From contig JAOCZO010000008.1 of NCBI GenBank assembly GCA_026413255.1, positions 248,001-312,000 of the forward strand: 64,000 nucleotides of DNA. The letters are read 5' to 3'. The position numbers were made by a program, and so were the translations under genes. The notes under the pieces were generated by a model. It had not been told where the DNA came from. It was given only the letters and a program-made list of their open reading frames with translations, and ran no database searches. Shown here in pieces: positions 1 to 10,162 of the stretch. This DNA comes from Fereydounia khargensis. Taxonomy: Eukaryota > Basidiomycota > Ustilaginomycetes > Urocystidales > Fereydouniaceae. Within the stretch, counting starts at the first letter, position 1. Every line of letters starts with the position of its first letter.

Positions 1-1474
1 ACGAGTCTGAAAAGTGTTTCGATGCAGTCTCCCAATCTTCGCGCAGACTGCAGCCCATCAACTTGCCGTAGGTGCTCCACATGGCGACGCCCTTGTCCCA
101 GCCGGCTGCGAGGCCGTATCCGTCCGAGGTCCAGCTGAGAGCAAGCACGCTGCCCGTGTTAAGGTAGCTTGCAGTTGACTTGAGCGCCTGCCGCACCGAC
201 AGGGAGTGGGAGAACAGAGGGGTCCGTCCGGGTGCACGGTATGTGTAGACGGAAATGGTCCCGTCCGGCTGTCCGACAGCTATGAGGCTGAACTTAGCGT
301 TGATAGATATCACAGTACAGCGCCTTTCGTCGGGGACGGATTCGACAGGAGCAAAGCCTTTCCCCTTGCCGCTTTCTTGTTCCTTGACTCTCCCTCCATC
401 TGTCTCAACGGCGTCCTTGTCCCTATCGAGACCAGAGTCCTCGGCTGCACTCTCATCGCCGTGATTCTTCAGAGCTTCAGGAAGCAGGCTGCGGGTACGT
501 CCTGGGTCAGCCGCCGACGAGCGCCGTCGCCGAGCTGGGCCGGCGTGAAAGCAGTTTCCGTTCCACACGGCTGCTTCCGGCCCAAGATCGAGGTTGGCCG
601 TATAGGCTCTGCCGTCAGATGTGACAAGGACAAAGACGTCCATGGGTCGAGAGTAAATGATCTGATCAACCAGCACCTGTTGGTCTGGCGTTTGAGCGAT
701 CCAGCTCAGTTTACTGATAAGGGTGGTGTGAGTGCGAGAACTTGGATCGTTACGAGTGGAAGTATTGGGGTCGTCTTCGGGCCAGCGAATGCACTGGATG
801 GCGGGAGGGCTGATGGTGCTAACGAGCATGTGCGTCTCTATCGAAGTAGCGCAGCGGAGACCGGCATCGATGCGTAAAACGAGTCGGAAGCGGAGCTCAC
901 ATGCATCACCCGCAAGCCCTCCGAGACCAGTATCGCCAGCTGCAGCACTCTCACCAGCACCAGGCGCGAAAGAGTTGCGAAGAGAAGTAGGACCTGGAGC
1001 AAGGAGCTCGCCGGAGCGAGATTTTGAGCCGGATCCAGAGGCGGGAATGTAGCTGTAAATGGCGGACGGAGGAGAAGGGAAGACAAGAAGGTAGAGCAAG
1101 AGGAAGGACTTGTCGGTCTGGACGAGGAGGGCGCGGCCATCGGGCCTCCATTCGATGCGCTGATTGGCTCCGTACTCGTCGATGCTGCGCTTGGTGCGGG
1201 TGAGTGCGGCGACGACCTGAGCGGGGCGAGTCGACCAGACAGCGATGGTGTGGGAGCTGAGGGTGGCCCACATCTGGCCGTTCCGGGAGCGGGCCATGTG
1301 GATCAATTGGTTGGCTGAAGCATAGTCGCCGTTAGCACGGGCGCTGCTCCCTTCGCCTTTGTCGTTTGAAGAAGCAGCGTTAGCATGGCTGTGGGCGAGA
1401 AAGTCGGCGGGAGTCTTGTCGAGACCAGATGGAGAGAGATGGAGGCGCTTGGCCGACGCTGTGGGCCAGTACAT
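1..1474 (-). CDS. RIC1: RIC1-like Golgi Ypt6/Rab6 GEF subunit, N-terminal part (runs off the left edge)
   Basis: About 491 codons are open on the minus strand from the ATG at 1474 to the window edge, so the C-terminal part is missing. The start MYWPTASAKRLHLS matches the usual RIC1 beginning (MYFPIGWPKRL in relatives). It is followed by an N-terminal beta-propeller region: TIAVWSTRPAQVV, then RTKRSIDEYGANQRIEWRPD (residues ~78-113), the conserved RIC1 block in which an axis of 'SvEefGeNqqaeWrpD' type precedes a WD-like blade. A later blade reads SWTSDGYGLAAGWDKGVAMW near residue 460. From knowledge of the family, RIC1 with RGP1 activates Ypt6/Rab6 for endosome-to-Golgi retrieval. No intron is needed in the visible part. 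An Arg/Ser- and acidic-rich insert between blades (about residues 310-390) is probably a disordered loop. It is divergent from the SSK2-type gene at 2810. The identity is fairly sure; the subunit partner is inferred. Confidence 0.85.
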   Translation of the reverse strand, partial: MYWPTASAKRLHLSPSGLDKTPADFLAHSHANAASSNDKGEGSSARANGDYASANQLIHMARSRNGQMWATLSSHTIAVWSTRPAQVVAALTRTKRSIDEYGANQRIEWRPDGRALLVQTDKSFLLLYLLVFPSPPSAIYSYIPASGSGSKSRSGELLAPGPTSLRNSFAPGAGESAAAGDTGLGGLAGDACELRFRLVLRIDAGLRCATSIETHMLVSTISPPAIQCIRWPEDDPNTSTRNDPSSRTHTTLISKLSWIAQTPDQQVLVDQIIYSRPMDVFVLVTSDGRAYTANLDLGPEAAVWNGNCFHAGPARRRRSSAADPGRTRSLLPEALKNHGDESAAEDSGLDRDKDAVETDGGRVKEQESGKGKGFAPVESVPDERRCTVISINAKFSLIAVGQPDGTISVYTYRAPGRTPLFSHSLSVRQALKSTASYLNTGSVLALSWTSDGYGLAAGWDKGVAMWSTYGKLMGCSLREDWETASKHFSDS

Positions 1475-2568
1475 TGGCTATACTGGCCAGCCTGACTGCC
1501 ACTGCTGGGAAGGATCACGTTGCGGAAGGGTAACTGAGAATGTGCACCGAGAGAAGAAAGAAAGAAGTGGTTTCCTGTTGTAGTTGAAGGAAGGAAGTGA
1601 AAGTGGAAGAAAGTGAACCGGGGTTGTGACAAGTGAGTAATGATCTCGGCAACAGGGTTGGAATTAGACTTTGATGGTTCGTTTCGAGCTGGACTGGAAC
1701 CCTCGAATGGACTTCCGTACCGTGCTGGCTGACTGACTTGACTGATTGACTGGTTGGCTACACCCGCCCGAAAGGTCGGATACCGTCCAAAAAGCGTGAC
1801 CGAATCTCGAAACCCGCTTTTGTTGGCGTCGGCGTTGGCTTGCTTCTGGGATCAGCCCTGGCGAGGGCTGAGGCTGCGGCGGCCTCGGCTGGCTGGCTAG
1901 CTGGCTGGTTCGGGTCGCCTGGCTCGTGCACAAGGGAATGGATGTGCCGCCCAGGGTCGGCTGCCGCGACTCGCCCGGAAGCGACTGGCAGGGAGAAAAA
2001 GGAGAATGGATCGCGGATCCAAAATCATCCACGCACATCACGTCGTGTCGCAGGTGCTGCTGCTGCTGCATGGCTGAGTGTGAGAGTGCGGTCTGAGTGT
2101 GACTGCGCTTGAATGTGACGACTGACTGTGATGGGATGGGATCGAAAATAGTGCTGATCAGTGGCCGCACTCCTGGGTCCGTCTGTTCCTGCACACCACC
2201 GAACAAACCACTCGACGGCAAGCGATGATTGTTTTTCTCTTCGGCTTGACCCGCTGCTAGACACACTCACATTCACACACCCACCCCGTCTCTCTTTCTC
2301 TCTTTCCGTCTTTCTCTCTATCTCTCTTCCTTCGCCCATCGGTGTCCCTTTCGCGACCCTGTCTCATCTGGATCAGCTGCGCCCTTTCGGACCTCCGCTC
2401 GCCAGGACCCCGAACTTTGATCCGGCTCTCGCTCCTCTCTTCTCTGCGCTTTTCTTGGCGCCATGGACCAGTTGCGCACTCACGCTCTTGAATAAGCTTC
2501 ATTCTCTTTCCCCTTTCTCTCGGCGGCTTCGCTTTTGCCAAGCAACACGTAACAACCAACCAGCACCC

Positions 2569-2612
<44 letters not shown>

Positions 2613-2809
2613 GACAGGGACAGCGACTGCGGCAGCATTTCGCATCCCAGCTCAAGTACTAGTAACAGAGCGACACCTGTCTTTGCATTCCTTTTGACCT
2701 CTCCAGCCACCCACATGCTTCGCCTGATCACTCAGCTTTCCGTCTCACTTCTCTGCCGCTCCCGCCCTCATATCTAAGCCGCCCTGGATGGCCCATCGCA
2801 TCACCCATC
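1475..2809. other. Divergent intergenic region between RIC1 and SSK2
   Basis: These 1,335 bases separate the two start codons, so they must hold both promoters and 5' leaders. Visible content: GGCTGGCTGGCTAG-type repeats near 1888-1910, a C/T-rich tract at about 2281-2335 (alternating CTCT and TTTC on the plus strand), a hexamer repeat at 2571-2612, and C/T-rich leader sequence up to the SSK2 ATG. Pyrimidine-rich leaders are common just upstream of fungal start codons. No convincing protein-coding reading was found; open frames here are short and lack codon structure. Confidence 0.6.
2571..2612 (+). repeat. AACAGC hexamer microsatellite (7 units)
   Basis: Seven perfect tandem copies of AACAGC followed by degenerate GCGACAGGGACAGCG. 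It lies about 200 bases upstream of the SSK2 ATG, probably in the 5' leader or promoter, and would be length-variable. Confidence 0.9.
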
Positions 2810-5800
2810 ATGCAACCCTCCGACCACCGCCAACCCCAGGCAACCAACCTCGGCGAAACGCCCATCCATGAAGAGGATGAGGATCAACTCACAGATCTTC
2901 GGCAGCCATTTACCCACGATGATGCTTTCACACCATCCTTAATATCTCCCACTCGGCAAAAGTCATCGTCAGTCTCCTTCGCCGAAGAAACCTCCACTAT
3001 CCCCTCTTCCCCCAAGGTTCCCGCTGCTGGCGCTGGTACGCGTACTGGCCCCCGGCCCGTCCCAAGAAGCAGCTCGTCACTCCGTCACGTTCAGAACAAG
3101 TCGCGCACCTCAAGCTTTGGTACTCCTTTGCCCGAAGATCGCGATCCCTCAGAGGTCTACATTCCCACCGATCCGACAGACAGTGCGATTGCCCGACAGG
3201 TGGATCTGCACCGCCGGCGCAACGGCCTAGACCTGCATGACCAGGCAGATCTTGATGACTCCGACCAGGAGGATCTTGCCCGAGCAGAGACCTCCAAGCA
3301 TTGGTCAACTCAAGACGACTACTTTTCTCGTGGCAACAGCTCTGAACGCAATTCCAAGCCCAAATCACAACACAGAGATGGGACGACAAACGGTTTGGGC
3401 AACTTGTCCAGCATGGACGAGCACAGTGACGTTTCAGACGACCCACACGACGAAAACGATCATTTGGGCGCCCTTCGCTCAACCTTCAGCAATCGTTCCA
3501 GCCTGCATGCTCCATCGAAAGCTTCCTTGTCAGGATCCAAGTACCTTGCGCCATCTGCCGCACTTGCTTCTGCCTCTGGCACCCTCTTCTCCCCGGACGA
3601 CCCAAGCATGCCCATGGTCACCACTCCTGGTCCAGTCTTCCCTAGCGATCTGAATACTCCCGCTGAGCTGACGCCTGTCGACCCTCCCATCCTAGACGTT
3701 CGCCAGCGCCTCGAGTGGCAGACCATGCTTGCCTCGGTACTCAATTCCGAAGTCCTTAAATCGGAATCGCAGCGCATCAACTCTGTTGATACCCCTGATT
3801 TGACCAAAGAACAGCTCGCTTACCAGCGGTGGCTCGACATTCGCGCCACGCTCCGGGGCCGAGGCCTCCATCGAGGTGCAATCGAAGAGGAGGAGAAACG
3901 TCTGCTCGAAGGGTGGGCCAAGATGCTCCGCGATCTTGTCGAAGAAGTCAAAGCTTGTCGCGCTAAGCAAATCCGCGCTGCAGAAGAGTCAGAAGCCCGA
4001 CAGGCCAAGCGAACTGCAGAAGCGGTGGACGAAGCGGTCACTGCAGCTGCCGCAGCACAGGCATCCTCTCCCGAGCAGGTCAAGACCAACACCAACGTGG
4101 CTGTTCTCGAAGACGCGGACGCAGAGAAGCAAATCGTTCTCGAACAGATCGGCGGCCTTCTCGATCGAATCGACAGCGCAGAGGAGCAATTTCCATCCAG
4201 TAAGGGAATCATCAAGGTGGTGCCCGAATGGGGTGACCCTGACATTCAGGCAAAGCTCGATGACCTGTACAGCTGGTACAACATCACCACCAGTCTCCGT
4301 CTCCAAATCAACATTCTCCGCAAATGGACCGGCAGTGAGACCCTTGAGATTGCCGAGCACCGGCATCGAGGTGGTCCAGACCAGCACAACGAGTCGGACC
4401 ATCGCAACCATTACCAGGCTGCTGGTGGTCAGCAGGATGTCGATGATGGTACCTTTGTTGAGCGTATCCAGAAGGAGGGAAGTCTCCAGTCGACATTCGA
4501 GAAGCGCACTCTTTCCAGCCTCTACCAGTTGATCGCCAAGGCCAAGGACACCATTCTCGAGCGACACGAGTCGTTCCGCCGCATGGCGCTCCCCTCCTTC
4601 GAGCCTGAGCTGGTGACGCTCATCAACTTTCCCACCCGCCTCATGCAGGGCGCACTCAAGCTTCGACTTGACTATGCTGGCAAGCTGTCTGAGCCCAGCG
4701 TGCTTATCGTTGACTCGCTCACTGACGATCTCCGCACGGCACTTGCCATGGCCTGCCGTGTCAAGCTGCAGTACACCAAGATCATTGTTCCCATCCCTGA
4801 GCGCGGCTGGGACCTTGCCTCTTGCATCGCCGAGGGCTACGACGACGTTCTTCGTGACGCGCTCAAGTTCTTTTTCCGTCTGCTTCGTATGAAGCTCAAG
4901 GCAAGCAGCGTTTTCAAAGAGACCGAAATTCTCGAGCCCGAGTGGCGCTTCCTGAGCACTGCTGTTGAGTCCATCGAAGGAGGCGACACCATTGTCGCCT
5001 CCAACATCACCCAGTTCGTCAACAAGCTGTTCAAGCGTATCTCTCGCTACTTTAACAGAGAGCTTGCCGCCACTTTCAGCCGCGGCGATGGCCTCACACG
5101 GCGTCTGCCAGGGACAGTCGGTGCAGTCAGCCTCGCAGGAGGTGGCGACAAACCGGGCGGCAAAGCAAAGAATCTTGTGACGCTCGAGGAGCGTGCCAAG
5201 TGGATTCATTCGGTTTTCGATAATGTGCGCATCCGTAGTCGAAAGCTACTGGGTTTTGCGCGAGACATTCGAAATCGACTTGACAATGCCGCCGAGTACG
5301 ACCTGGCCTCGCTCCGTCCAGCTTCAGATGCCGCGGTCGAGCAAGGTGTCGTGCGATCGCCGGATGAGGCGGATCCGGCTCAGTATGCACAGATGGACCT
5401 ATCTGAGTTCATGCAAACACTCATCGACAATGACTACTTCCTCGTGTACACGGAGAGCCTAGAGGAGAACGGAATCTATCTGGTCGCCGAGCCGAGCCTG
5501 CAGGACAAACCCGAAGTGATCGGCGAGATGCTTTGCAAATGCCTCCACCCTGTTCGTCCCAAGGATGAAGAGACGGCAATGGCTGCTGAGGCCAACGCCA
5601 ACGCGCTCAACCCAGATGCCGACGGCAACCCTGACACTGAGGATGCCACCGGGCAGTGGGTCGGGCCAAAGGAGCAGAACGACGAGACGGGCTCGAACGA
5701 CAGTGACGATGATGAATGGCCCCGGTACTTGCTTCTCCTTAGTCCGCGAGACCCGTTCATGTGGACAGGTAAGGTGATGCATCATGTCATGCCGAAGCTC

Positions 5801-8374
5801 GACATTTCTATGGCCGATCGCCGGCTCCGACTGGTCGCGGATGGCCCCAAGAGTCGTCTCGAACTATGTAAACGCCACTTCCAAACCATATTCCCAGGAG
5901 CCGAGGCCGTTCGAGCAGAGTCGTCGCGGTCGCAACAGCGACAGCAGCAGGCTCAGGGTGCCGACTACAGCAACGACGATGGCAACGGCTCGTTCCCACT
6001 CGATATCCTGAACGAGCACATGGCACACATGGGACGCATCCAGTCCGGTCTAGAGGATATCAACAAGGGTGTCTATCTGCTCTCAGACACGATCATTCGC
6101 AAGGTGCCTGAGATTCGGCGTCGGCTGCGGGGCATGAGCTCTACACATGTCCCCAGCAATGCAGGCGTTGGAAGCACTTCGGCCTCTGACACCGGCAGCG
6201 CAGGCGGAAATTGCGACGAGCTGATCCAAAATTGCTACAGCATGGCAGCTGAGCAAGGCCGGCGAGCACTGCCATTCATCGAGTCGGTACGACTACGCAA
6301 TCAGATGACGCTTGCATTGGGTCGGCTAGCGATTGACTGGGTCGCTTTCATCTGCGACGATTGCATCCCTAGCGAGCGCAAGACGTTCAAGTGGGCTGTT
6401 CTGGCACTCAAGAATGCCAACTACATCACCAGCTCGGAGAACATCTTCCGCTTAAGCGAGGCTGACTTTGGCCTACTGCGGAGCAAGGTTGCAAGCTGTA
6501 TGGCTCTGCTCATTTCGCACTTTGACATTCTCGGCGCACGTAGCAGTGTGGCAAAGGCACAGGCGGAGCAGGAGCGTCTGGAGCGGGAGCAGGCTGAGCG
6601 AGACAGAATCGCGGAATCGACGCTGGGACCGGCAGACGAATTACAGCTGCAGATTCATGGTGCAGACAAGCAGGGCAGGGAGCTGTCACTAAGCATGCGG
6701 GCGGGGCTCGGCGTTCAGACTCGGTTCAACAAGCTGGACACGACAATGCAGGCAACTGAGGACAGATGGGTAAGCAAGATGCTGGAATGGGACCAAGCGC
6801 GCCACGAGGTGGAGAGCGAACAGCGACTGGTCGGACGCGTGTTGGACGACACACGGCTCGAGGACCGCAGTCTGCAGTTCCTTGCACAGTCAGCAAGCAA
6901 AGTGACGATTCGGTGGCAGCAAGGCCAATTCATTGGTGGTGGTACATTCGGTACGGTCTATCTTGCATTCAACCTCGACTCTGGTGGGCTGATGGCGGTC
7001 AAGGAGATTCGACTGCAGGACAGTGGCTCAACTCCGGGACTGTACAAGCAGATCAAGGATGAGATGCAGGTCATGTCGATGCTGAGCCATCCCAATATTG
7101 TCGAGTACTATGGCATTGAGGTACACCGGGACCGGGTGTACATCTTTGAGGAGTACTGCCAGGGCGGAAGTCTTGCGGCGCTGCTGGAGCACGGAAGGAT
7201 TGAAGACGAACTGGTGATGCAGGTGTATACGCTGCAGATGCTCGACGGTCTGGTGTACCTGCACTCGAAGGGGGTGGTGCACCGTGATATCAAGCCAGAC
7301 AACATCCTGCTGGATCACATGGGAGTGATCAAGTTTGTTGACTTTGGCGCGGCCAAGGTGCTGGCGAAGAACTCGACGACAAACCAGCGGAGTCGACGGT
7401 CGGGGGTTGTGGGCCCAGGGCTGGGAGGGGGTATGCTTGGGCCGGATGGCAAGCCAACGGGAGCGGCGGCGGCGATGAAGAGTATCCAGGGTACACCGAT
7501 GTACATGAGTCCAGAGGTGATCAAGGGAGAAAACCGGGGACGACGAGGTGCGATGGACATTTGGTCTCTGGGATGCGTTGTGCTCGAATTTGCCACGGGC
7601 AAGCGACCATGGAGCCAGCTGGACAATGAGTGGGCAATCATGTTCCACATTGGTATGGCACAGCAGCCTCCGCCACTGCCGGACTCGTCGCAGCTGTCTG
7701 AACTGGGAATCGACTTTATCCGGCAGTGTCTCAACATTGATCCGTATGAGCGCCCGTCGGCAGCCGAGATGCGGGAGCATGCATGGATCCGAAACTTTGT
7801 CGACGAGCTCAACGCGGCGAATGCGGCCGAGATGGAGCTGGATGCGTCGGCTGGAGGCGGCGGCGGCGGCGGCGGCGTCGAGGAAGGACAGCAGCCGATG
7901 TCGACGACTGTTGCAAGCACGGTCTTTTCGGCGCCGACAGATATCAACTCGTCCGCGGCTGGTGTGGCTGCGGCGGCGGGTCTGCGCAGCCTGAGCGGGG
8001 ACTATCGCTCGGTTGTGTCGAGCCTGTCGTCTGCGAGTGGAGCGGCAGCAAGCATGTCGCTCGCTGCGCAGCAGGCGTTCCGACGCCAACAGCAACTGCA
8101 GCAAGCGACGCAACAAGCGACGCAGCCTGCTCTTGTGCAGCAAGACGAGGAGGAGGAGGAGGAGGAGGAGGAGGAGAAGGAGGAGTCGACAGGGCCAAGC
8201 GTGGGCCAAGTTGAGGCACGGCCGCCAAGTGTGCCGGGCCACCCGAACCACGCGCACCCAGGCTACTCTGCGACGATTGCCGACATTCAGTACCGACGAG
8301 AGGACGAGGAGCGGCGGCAAATGTTGCGGAACGATTCGGAACTGGATAGTCAGGAGGGTGGGACGAATGTATAG
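2810..8374 (+). CDS. SSK2: SSK2/SSK22-type MAP kinase kinase kinase (HOG stress pathway)
   Basis: A single exon encodes 1,854 residues. The C-terminal kinase domain (about residues 1370-1665) has a complete set of catalytic motifs: glycine loop IGGGTFGTVYLA (~1373), MAVKEIRL lysine (~1397), VVHRDIKPDN (~1489), VDFGAAK (~1509), GTPMYMSPE (~1561) and DIWSLGCVVLE. This MEKK4/Ssk2 pattern feeds a Pbs2-type MAPKK and the Hog1 MAPK in the cytoplasm under osmotic, oxidative and other stress. The long region upstream (about residues 290-1350) carries the conserved Ssk2/Wis4 regulatory region, including blocks such as EYLLLLSPRDPF-like text near residue 970. The first ~280 residues are Ser/Thr-rich with many SP/TP sites. 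The tail has Gly-8, Gln-rich and Glu-12 homopolymers. The ATG at 2810 follows a pyrimidine-rich leader. The gene converges on the PQ-loop gene with a gap of only 38 bases. Whether Ssk2 is the sole MAPKKK of the pathway here cannot be seen. Confidence 0.93.
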   Translation: MQPSDHRQPQATNLGETPIHEEDEDQLTDLRQPFTHDDAFTPSLISPTRQKSSSVSFAEETSTIPSSPKVPAAGAGTRTGPRPVPRSSSSLRHVQNKSRTSSFGTPLPEDRDPSEVYIPTDPTDSAIARQVDLHRRRNGLDLHDQADLDDSDQEDLARAETSKHWSTQDDYFSRGNSSERNSKPKSQHRDGTTNGLGNLSSMDEHSDVSDDPHDENDHLGALRSTFSNRSSLHAPSKASLSGSKYLAPSAALASASGTLFSPDDPSMPMVTTPGPVFPSDLNTPAELTPVDPPILDVRQRLEWQTMLASVLNSEVLKSESQRINSVDTPDLTKEQLAYQRWLDIRATLRGRGLHRGAIEEEEKRLLEGWAKMLRDLVEEVKACRAKQIRAAEESEARQAKRTAEAVDEAVTAAAAAQASSPEQVKTNTNVAVLEDADAEKQIVLEQIGGLLDRIDSAEEQFPSSKGIIKVVPEWGDPDIQAKLDDLYSWYNITTSLRLQINILRKWTGSETLEIAEHRHRGGPDQHNESDHRNHYQAAGGQQDVDDGTFVERIQKEGSLQSTFEKRTLSSLYQLIAKAKDTILERHESFRRMALPSFEPELVTLINFPTRLMQGALKLRLDYAGKLSEPSVLIVDSLTDDLRTALAMACRVKLQYTKIIVPIPERGWDLASCIAEGYDDVLRDALKFFFRLLRMKLKASSVFKETEILEPEWRFLSTAVESIEGGDTIVASNITQFVNKLFKRISRYFNRELAATFSRGDGLTRRLPGTVGAVSLAGGGDKPGGKAKNLVTLEERAKWIHSVFDNVRIRSRKLLGFARDIRNRLDNAAEYDLASLRPASDAAVEQGVVRSPDEADPAQYAQMDLSEFMQTLIDNDYFLVYTESLEENGIYLVAEPSLQDKPEVIGEMLCKCLHPVRPKDEETAMAAEANANALNPDADGNPDTEDATGQWVGPKEQNDETGSNDSDDDEWPRYLLLLSPRDPFMWTGKVMHHVMPKLDISMADRRLRLVADGPKSRLELCKRHFQTIFPGAEAVRAESSRSQQRQQQAQGADYSNDDGNGSFPLDILNEHMAHMGRIQSGLEDINKGVYLLSDTIIRKVPEIRRRLRGMSSTHVPSNAGVGSTSASDTGSAGGNCDELIQNCYSMAAEQGRRALPFIESVRLRNQMTLALGRLAIDWVAFICDDCIPSERKTFKWAVLALKNANYITSSENIFRLSEADFGLLRSKVASCMALLISHFDILGARSSVAKAQAEQERLEREQAERDRIAESTLGPADELQLQIHGADKQGRELSLSMRAGLGVQTRFNKLDTTMQATEDRWVSKMLEWDQARHEVESEQRLVGRVLDDTRLEDRSLQFLAQSASKVTIRWQQGQFIGGGTFGTVYLAFNLDSGGLMAVKEIRLQDSGSTPGLYKQIKDEMQVMSMLSHPNIVEYYGIEVHRDRVYIFEEYCQGGSLAALLEHGRIEDELVMQVYTLQMLDGLVYLHSKGVVHRDIKPDNILLDHMGVIKFVDFGAAKVLAKNSTTNQRSRRSGVVGPGLGGGMLGPDGKPTGAAAAMKSIQGTPMYMSPEVIKGENRGRRGAMDIWSLGCVVLEFATGKRPWSQLDNEWAIMFHIGMAQQPPPLPDSSQLSELGIDFIRQCLNIDPYERPSAAEMREHAWIRNFVDELNAANAAEMELDASAGGGGGGGGVEEGQQPMSTTVASTVFSAPTDINSSAAGVAAAAGLRSLSGDYRSVVSSLSSASGAAASMSLAAQQAFRRQQQLQQATQQATQPALVQQDEEEEEEEEEEKEESTGPSVGQVEARPPSVPGHPNHAHPGYSATIADIQYRREDEERRQMLRNDSELDSQEGGTNV

Positions 8375-8412
8375 TAAGGAGAGAGATGTACAGTAGGTTT
8401 GAATTTTTCGCA

Positions 8413-8913
8413 TCAGAGAGCAGGGGTCGAGGCGGACATGCGGGCATCTATCGAGACACTTGGGCTTGTGTGTCGTGAGGGTGGGGGGAGGATGAGGCTT
8501 GAGGTGATTCTGTGTCGGTGTCGTGATCTGCGGCGAGCCGAGAGGGGCGGGGGCGGGGGCGTGGTTGGGGTTGGGGGGTTTGCGTGCCACATGGCGAACT
8601 GGAGCATGATGGCGAGGTCAAAGATGAGGGTGCCGCCGGAGCCTAGGAGGAAGGGGGCGCTTTCTGCGAGGTAGAGGTGGGCGTTGGGGCCGGTGGCGCG
8701 GGGGCTTGCGAGGATGCTGATGGTGTAGGTGAGGTTTCCGAGAAAGGCGGAGAGGAAGAGGAGGAGGGAGAGGCCGGCTGTGGAGCGGCGGGTGTGGTTT
8801 TCCCAGAGCTGGGGGAGGCGGGAGGTGACGTAGAGCAGGGTGCAGGTCCATGCTGAAATGCGGCCGACGATGCGGTCCCACGAGACGGGGGGTGGCGGCG
8901 GGTATGCGGGTGG

Positions 8914-8964
<51 letters not shown>

Positions 8965-9714
8965 GTGGACGTTGGCGATGAGCAGGGCGCCCATGAGGGC
9001 GAGGCCGACGCCGCGGCGCAGACTCGAGCGCCCGCGTGTCCCTGTCGTTGTCGCTGTGGGTGTGGGTGTGGGTGTGGGTGTGGGTGTGGGGGGCGGGTGC
9101 GCGGGGTCGGGGTCAGAGTCGGGCTCGGTATCGCTGAGGACGTCGTGGAGCGGCGGGCCGGGGCCAGGTGCGAGTGCGAGTGTGAGTGTGCGCGGGCGTC
9201 GGCGGGAGGTGGTCGAGTGTCGACTCGAGCTCCTGGACGCCACGCTGCGACTGCGCACCTCGTCCGCGAGTGCAGCCACGTTGATCGCGGCATCCCTCAG
9301 GGCGCGGTACGACTCGCCCGCCCTCGCCAGCGTCGGCCTCCCCCCCGTTCCCGCCCCCGCGCCGGTGAGCAGCTCGGTCGTCTCGTCCACCCCCCTGCCG
9401 CTACCGCGCTTGCCCCGGCGGCGGTAGTAGCAAAACTGCACGAGTATCGCCGTGTCCACGGCACAAAAGTAGGCCGCAACTGCCACCTGGAACGGCAGCT
9501 GGCGCGTCAGCACGCTGCCAACCAGATTCGTCGCGTCGCCCAGCATCCACTGGGCCAGAAAGACGGGCGACAGGCCGTCCGTACTGCCGCGCCGGTAGTT
9601 CTCGATCAGCTGCGGCGTCTGTGCAAACAGCCAGATGGTGAAACTGAGACTCCCGCAGAGCGACGAGACGGATGCCCGGTCCATCGCCATCGCGCCAAAC
9701 ACGCCTGGGAGCAT
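8413..9714 (-). CDS. PQ-loop repeat membrane protein (Ypq/RTC2-type vacuolar amino-acid transporter)
   Basis: 433 residues from the ATG at 9714. Two PQ-loop repeats are clear. Repeat 1 near residues 15-75 reads SLSFTIWLFAQTPQLIENYR and then STDGLSPVFLAQWMLGD. Repeat 2 near residues 320-375 has SRLPQLWENHTRRSTAGLS followed by LLLFLSAFLGNLTYT. About seven hydrophobic segments are expected, as in lysosomal/vacuolar PQLC2/Ypq transporters that export cationic amino acids. Between the repeats is a long variable loop of about 200 residues containing (PT)n and a run of 16 Ala, encoded by a GCT/CTG microsatellite; the Ala run is immediately followed by PPAYPPPPP. The frame stays open upstream of 9714, but that part encodes a TACTG repeat, so the methionine MLPGVFGAM is the likely start. 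Substrate is inferred from the family only. It converges on SSK2. Confidence 0.85.
8915..8964. repeat. GCT/CTG trinucleotide run inside the PQ-loop gene
   Basis: About 16 perfect tandem GCT units on the plus strand. They are read on the minus strand as GCA codons giving 16 Ala in the inter-repeat loop of the transporter. A second in-gene microsatellite, GTGTGG units at about 9055-9092, encodes the alternating Pro-Thr stretch. Confidence 0.95.
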
Positions 9715-9762
9715 GTACAGTACTGTGCTGTACAGTGCTGTGCTGTACTGTACTGTACTGTA
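9715..9762. repeat. TACTG/TACAG pentamer array abutting the PQ-loop gene start codon
   Basis: The array holds TACAGTACTGTGCTG, TACAGTGCTGTGCTG and then TACTGTACTGTACTGTA, that is, pentamers TACTG and TACAG with G-for-A variants. It starts one base upstream of the ATG at 9714 (minus strand), so it is probably in the 5' leader. The same motif recurs elsewhere in the window at 34690, 47931 and 58216. Confidence 0.9.
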
Positions 9763-10162
9763 TTGTGGTGGTCGTTGGTGTGTGTGTCCGTGTGCGAGAG
9801 CGAGAGCGGTTATCGCGTGTCGGTCCAACTCGCAACTGGCAACTCCAACTCGACTCGGCTGGACGGGTAATGTGGAGTGGCCCAGGTGCATTGCAGTCCA
9901 AGTGCCCCCAAGTTGCCCCCCAAGTGCCCCCCAACTCGGTGCGCCCTTTTGGCTCAAACCCCTCCCCTGCTCGCTTTGCTCGCTTAAACGCCCCCCCCCA
10001 CCCGCGTGAGCATTCACTCTCCACACCTCACGTGTACTGTGCAGTACTTTTTTTCCTTTACACTCTTGAAAATGCTGCAATGCTGTAAAGTAACTTATAG
10101 GGGTACAATATATATATAGAGTTAGACGTTGCGCCTCCTCATCGCTCGAGCCTCACTCAGAC
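9763..10162. other. Intergenic region upstream of the PQ-loop gene
   Basis: This 400-base stretch lies between the PQ-loop leader and the 3' end of the next minus-strand gene. It contains three imperfect copies of AAGTGCCCCC at about 9898-9933 (C-rich on the plus strand, so G-rich on the coding strand) and an A/T-rich patch, ATATATATAGAGTTAG, near 10108-10124. No gene is seen. Confidence 0.5.

Noticed and set aside
3989-5209. 406-codon minus-strand frame inside SSK2
   Set aside because: It is an antisense shadow of the strong SSK2 coding frame.
9715-10080. N-terminal extension of the PQ-loop protein by 122 codons
   Set aside because: It would translate the TACTG repeat and C-rich promoter DNA; the membrane domain begins right after the methionine at 9714.
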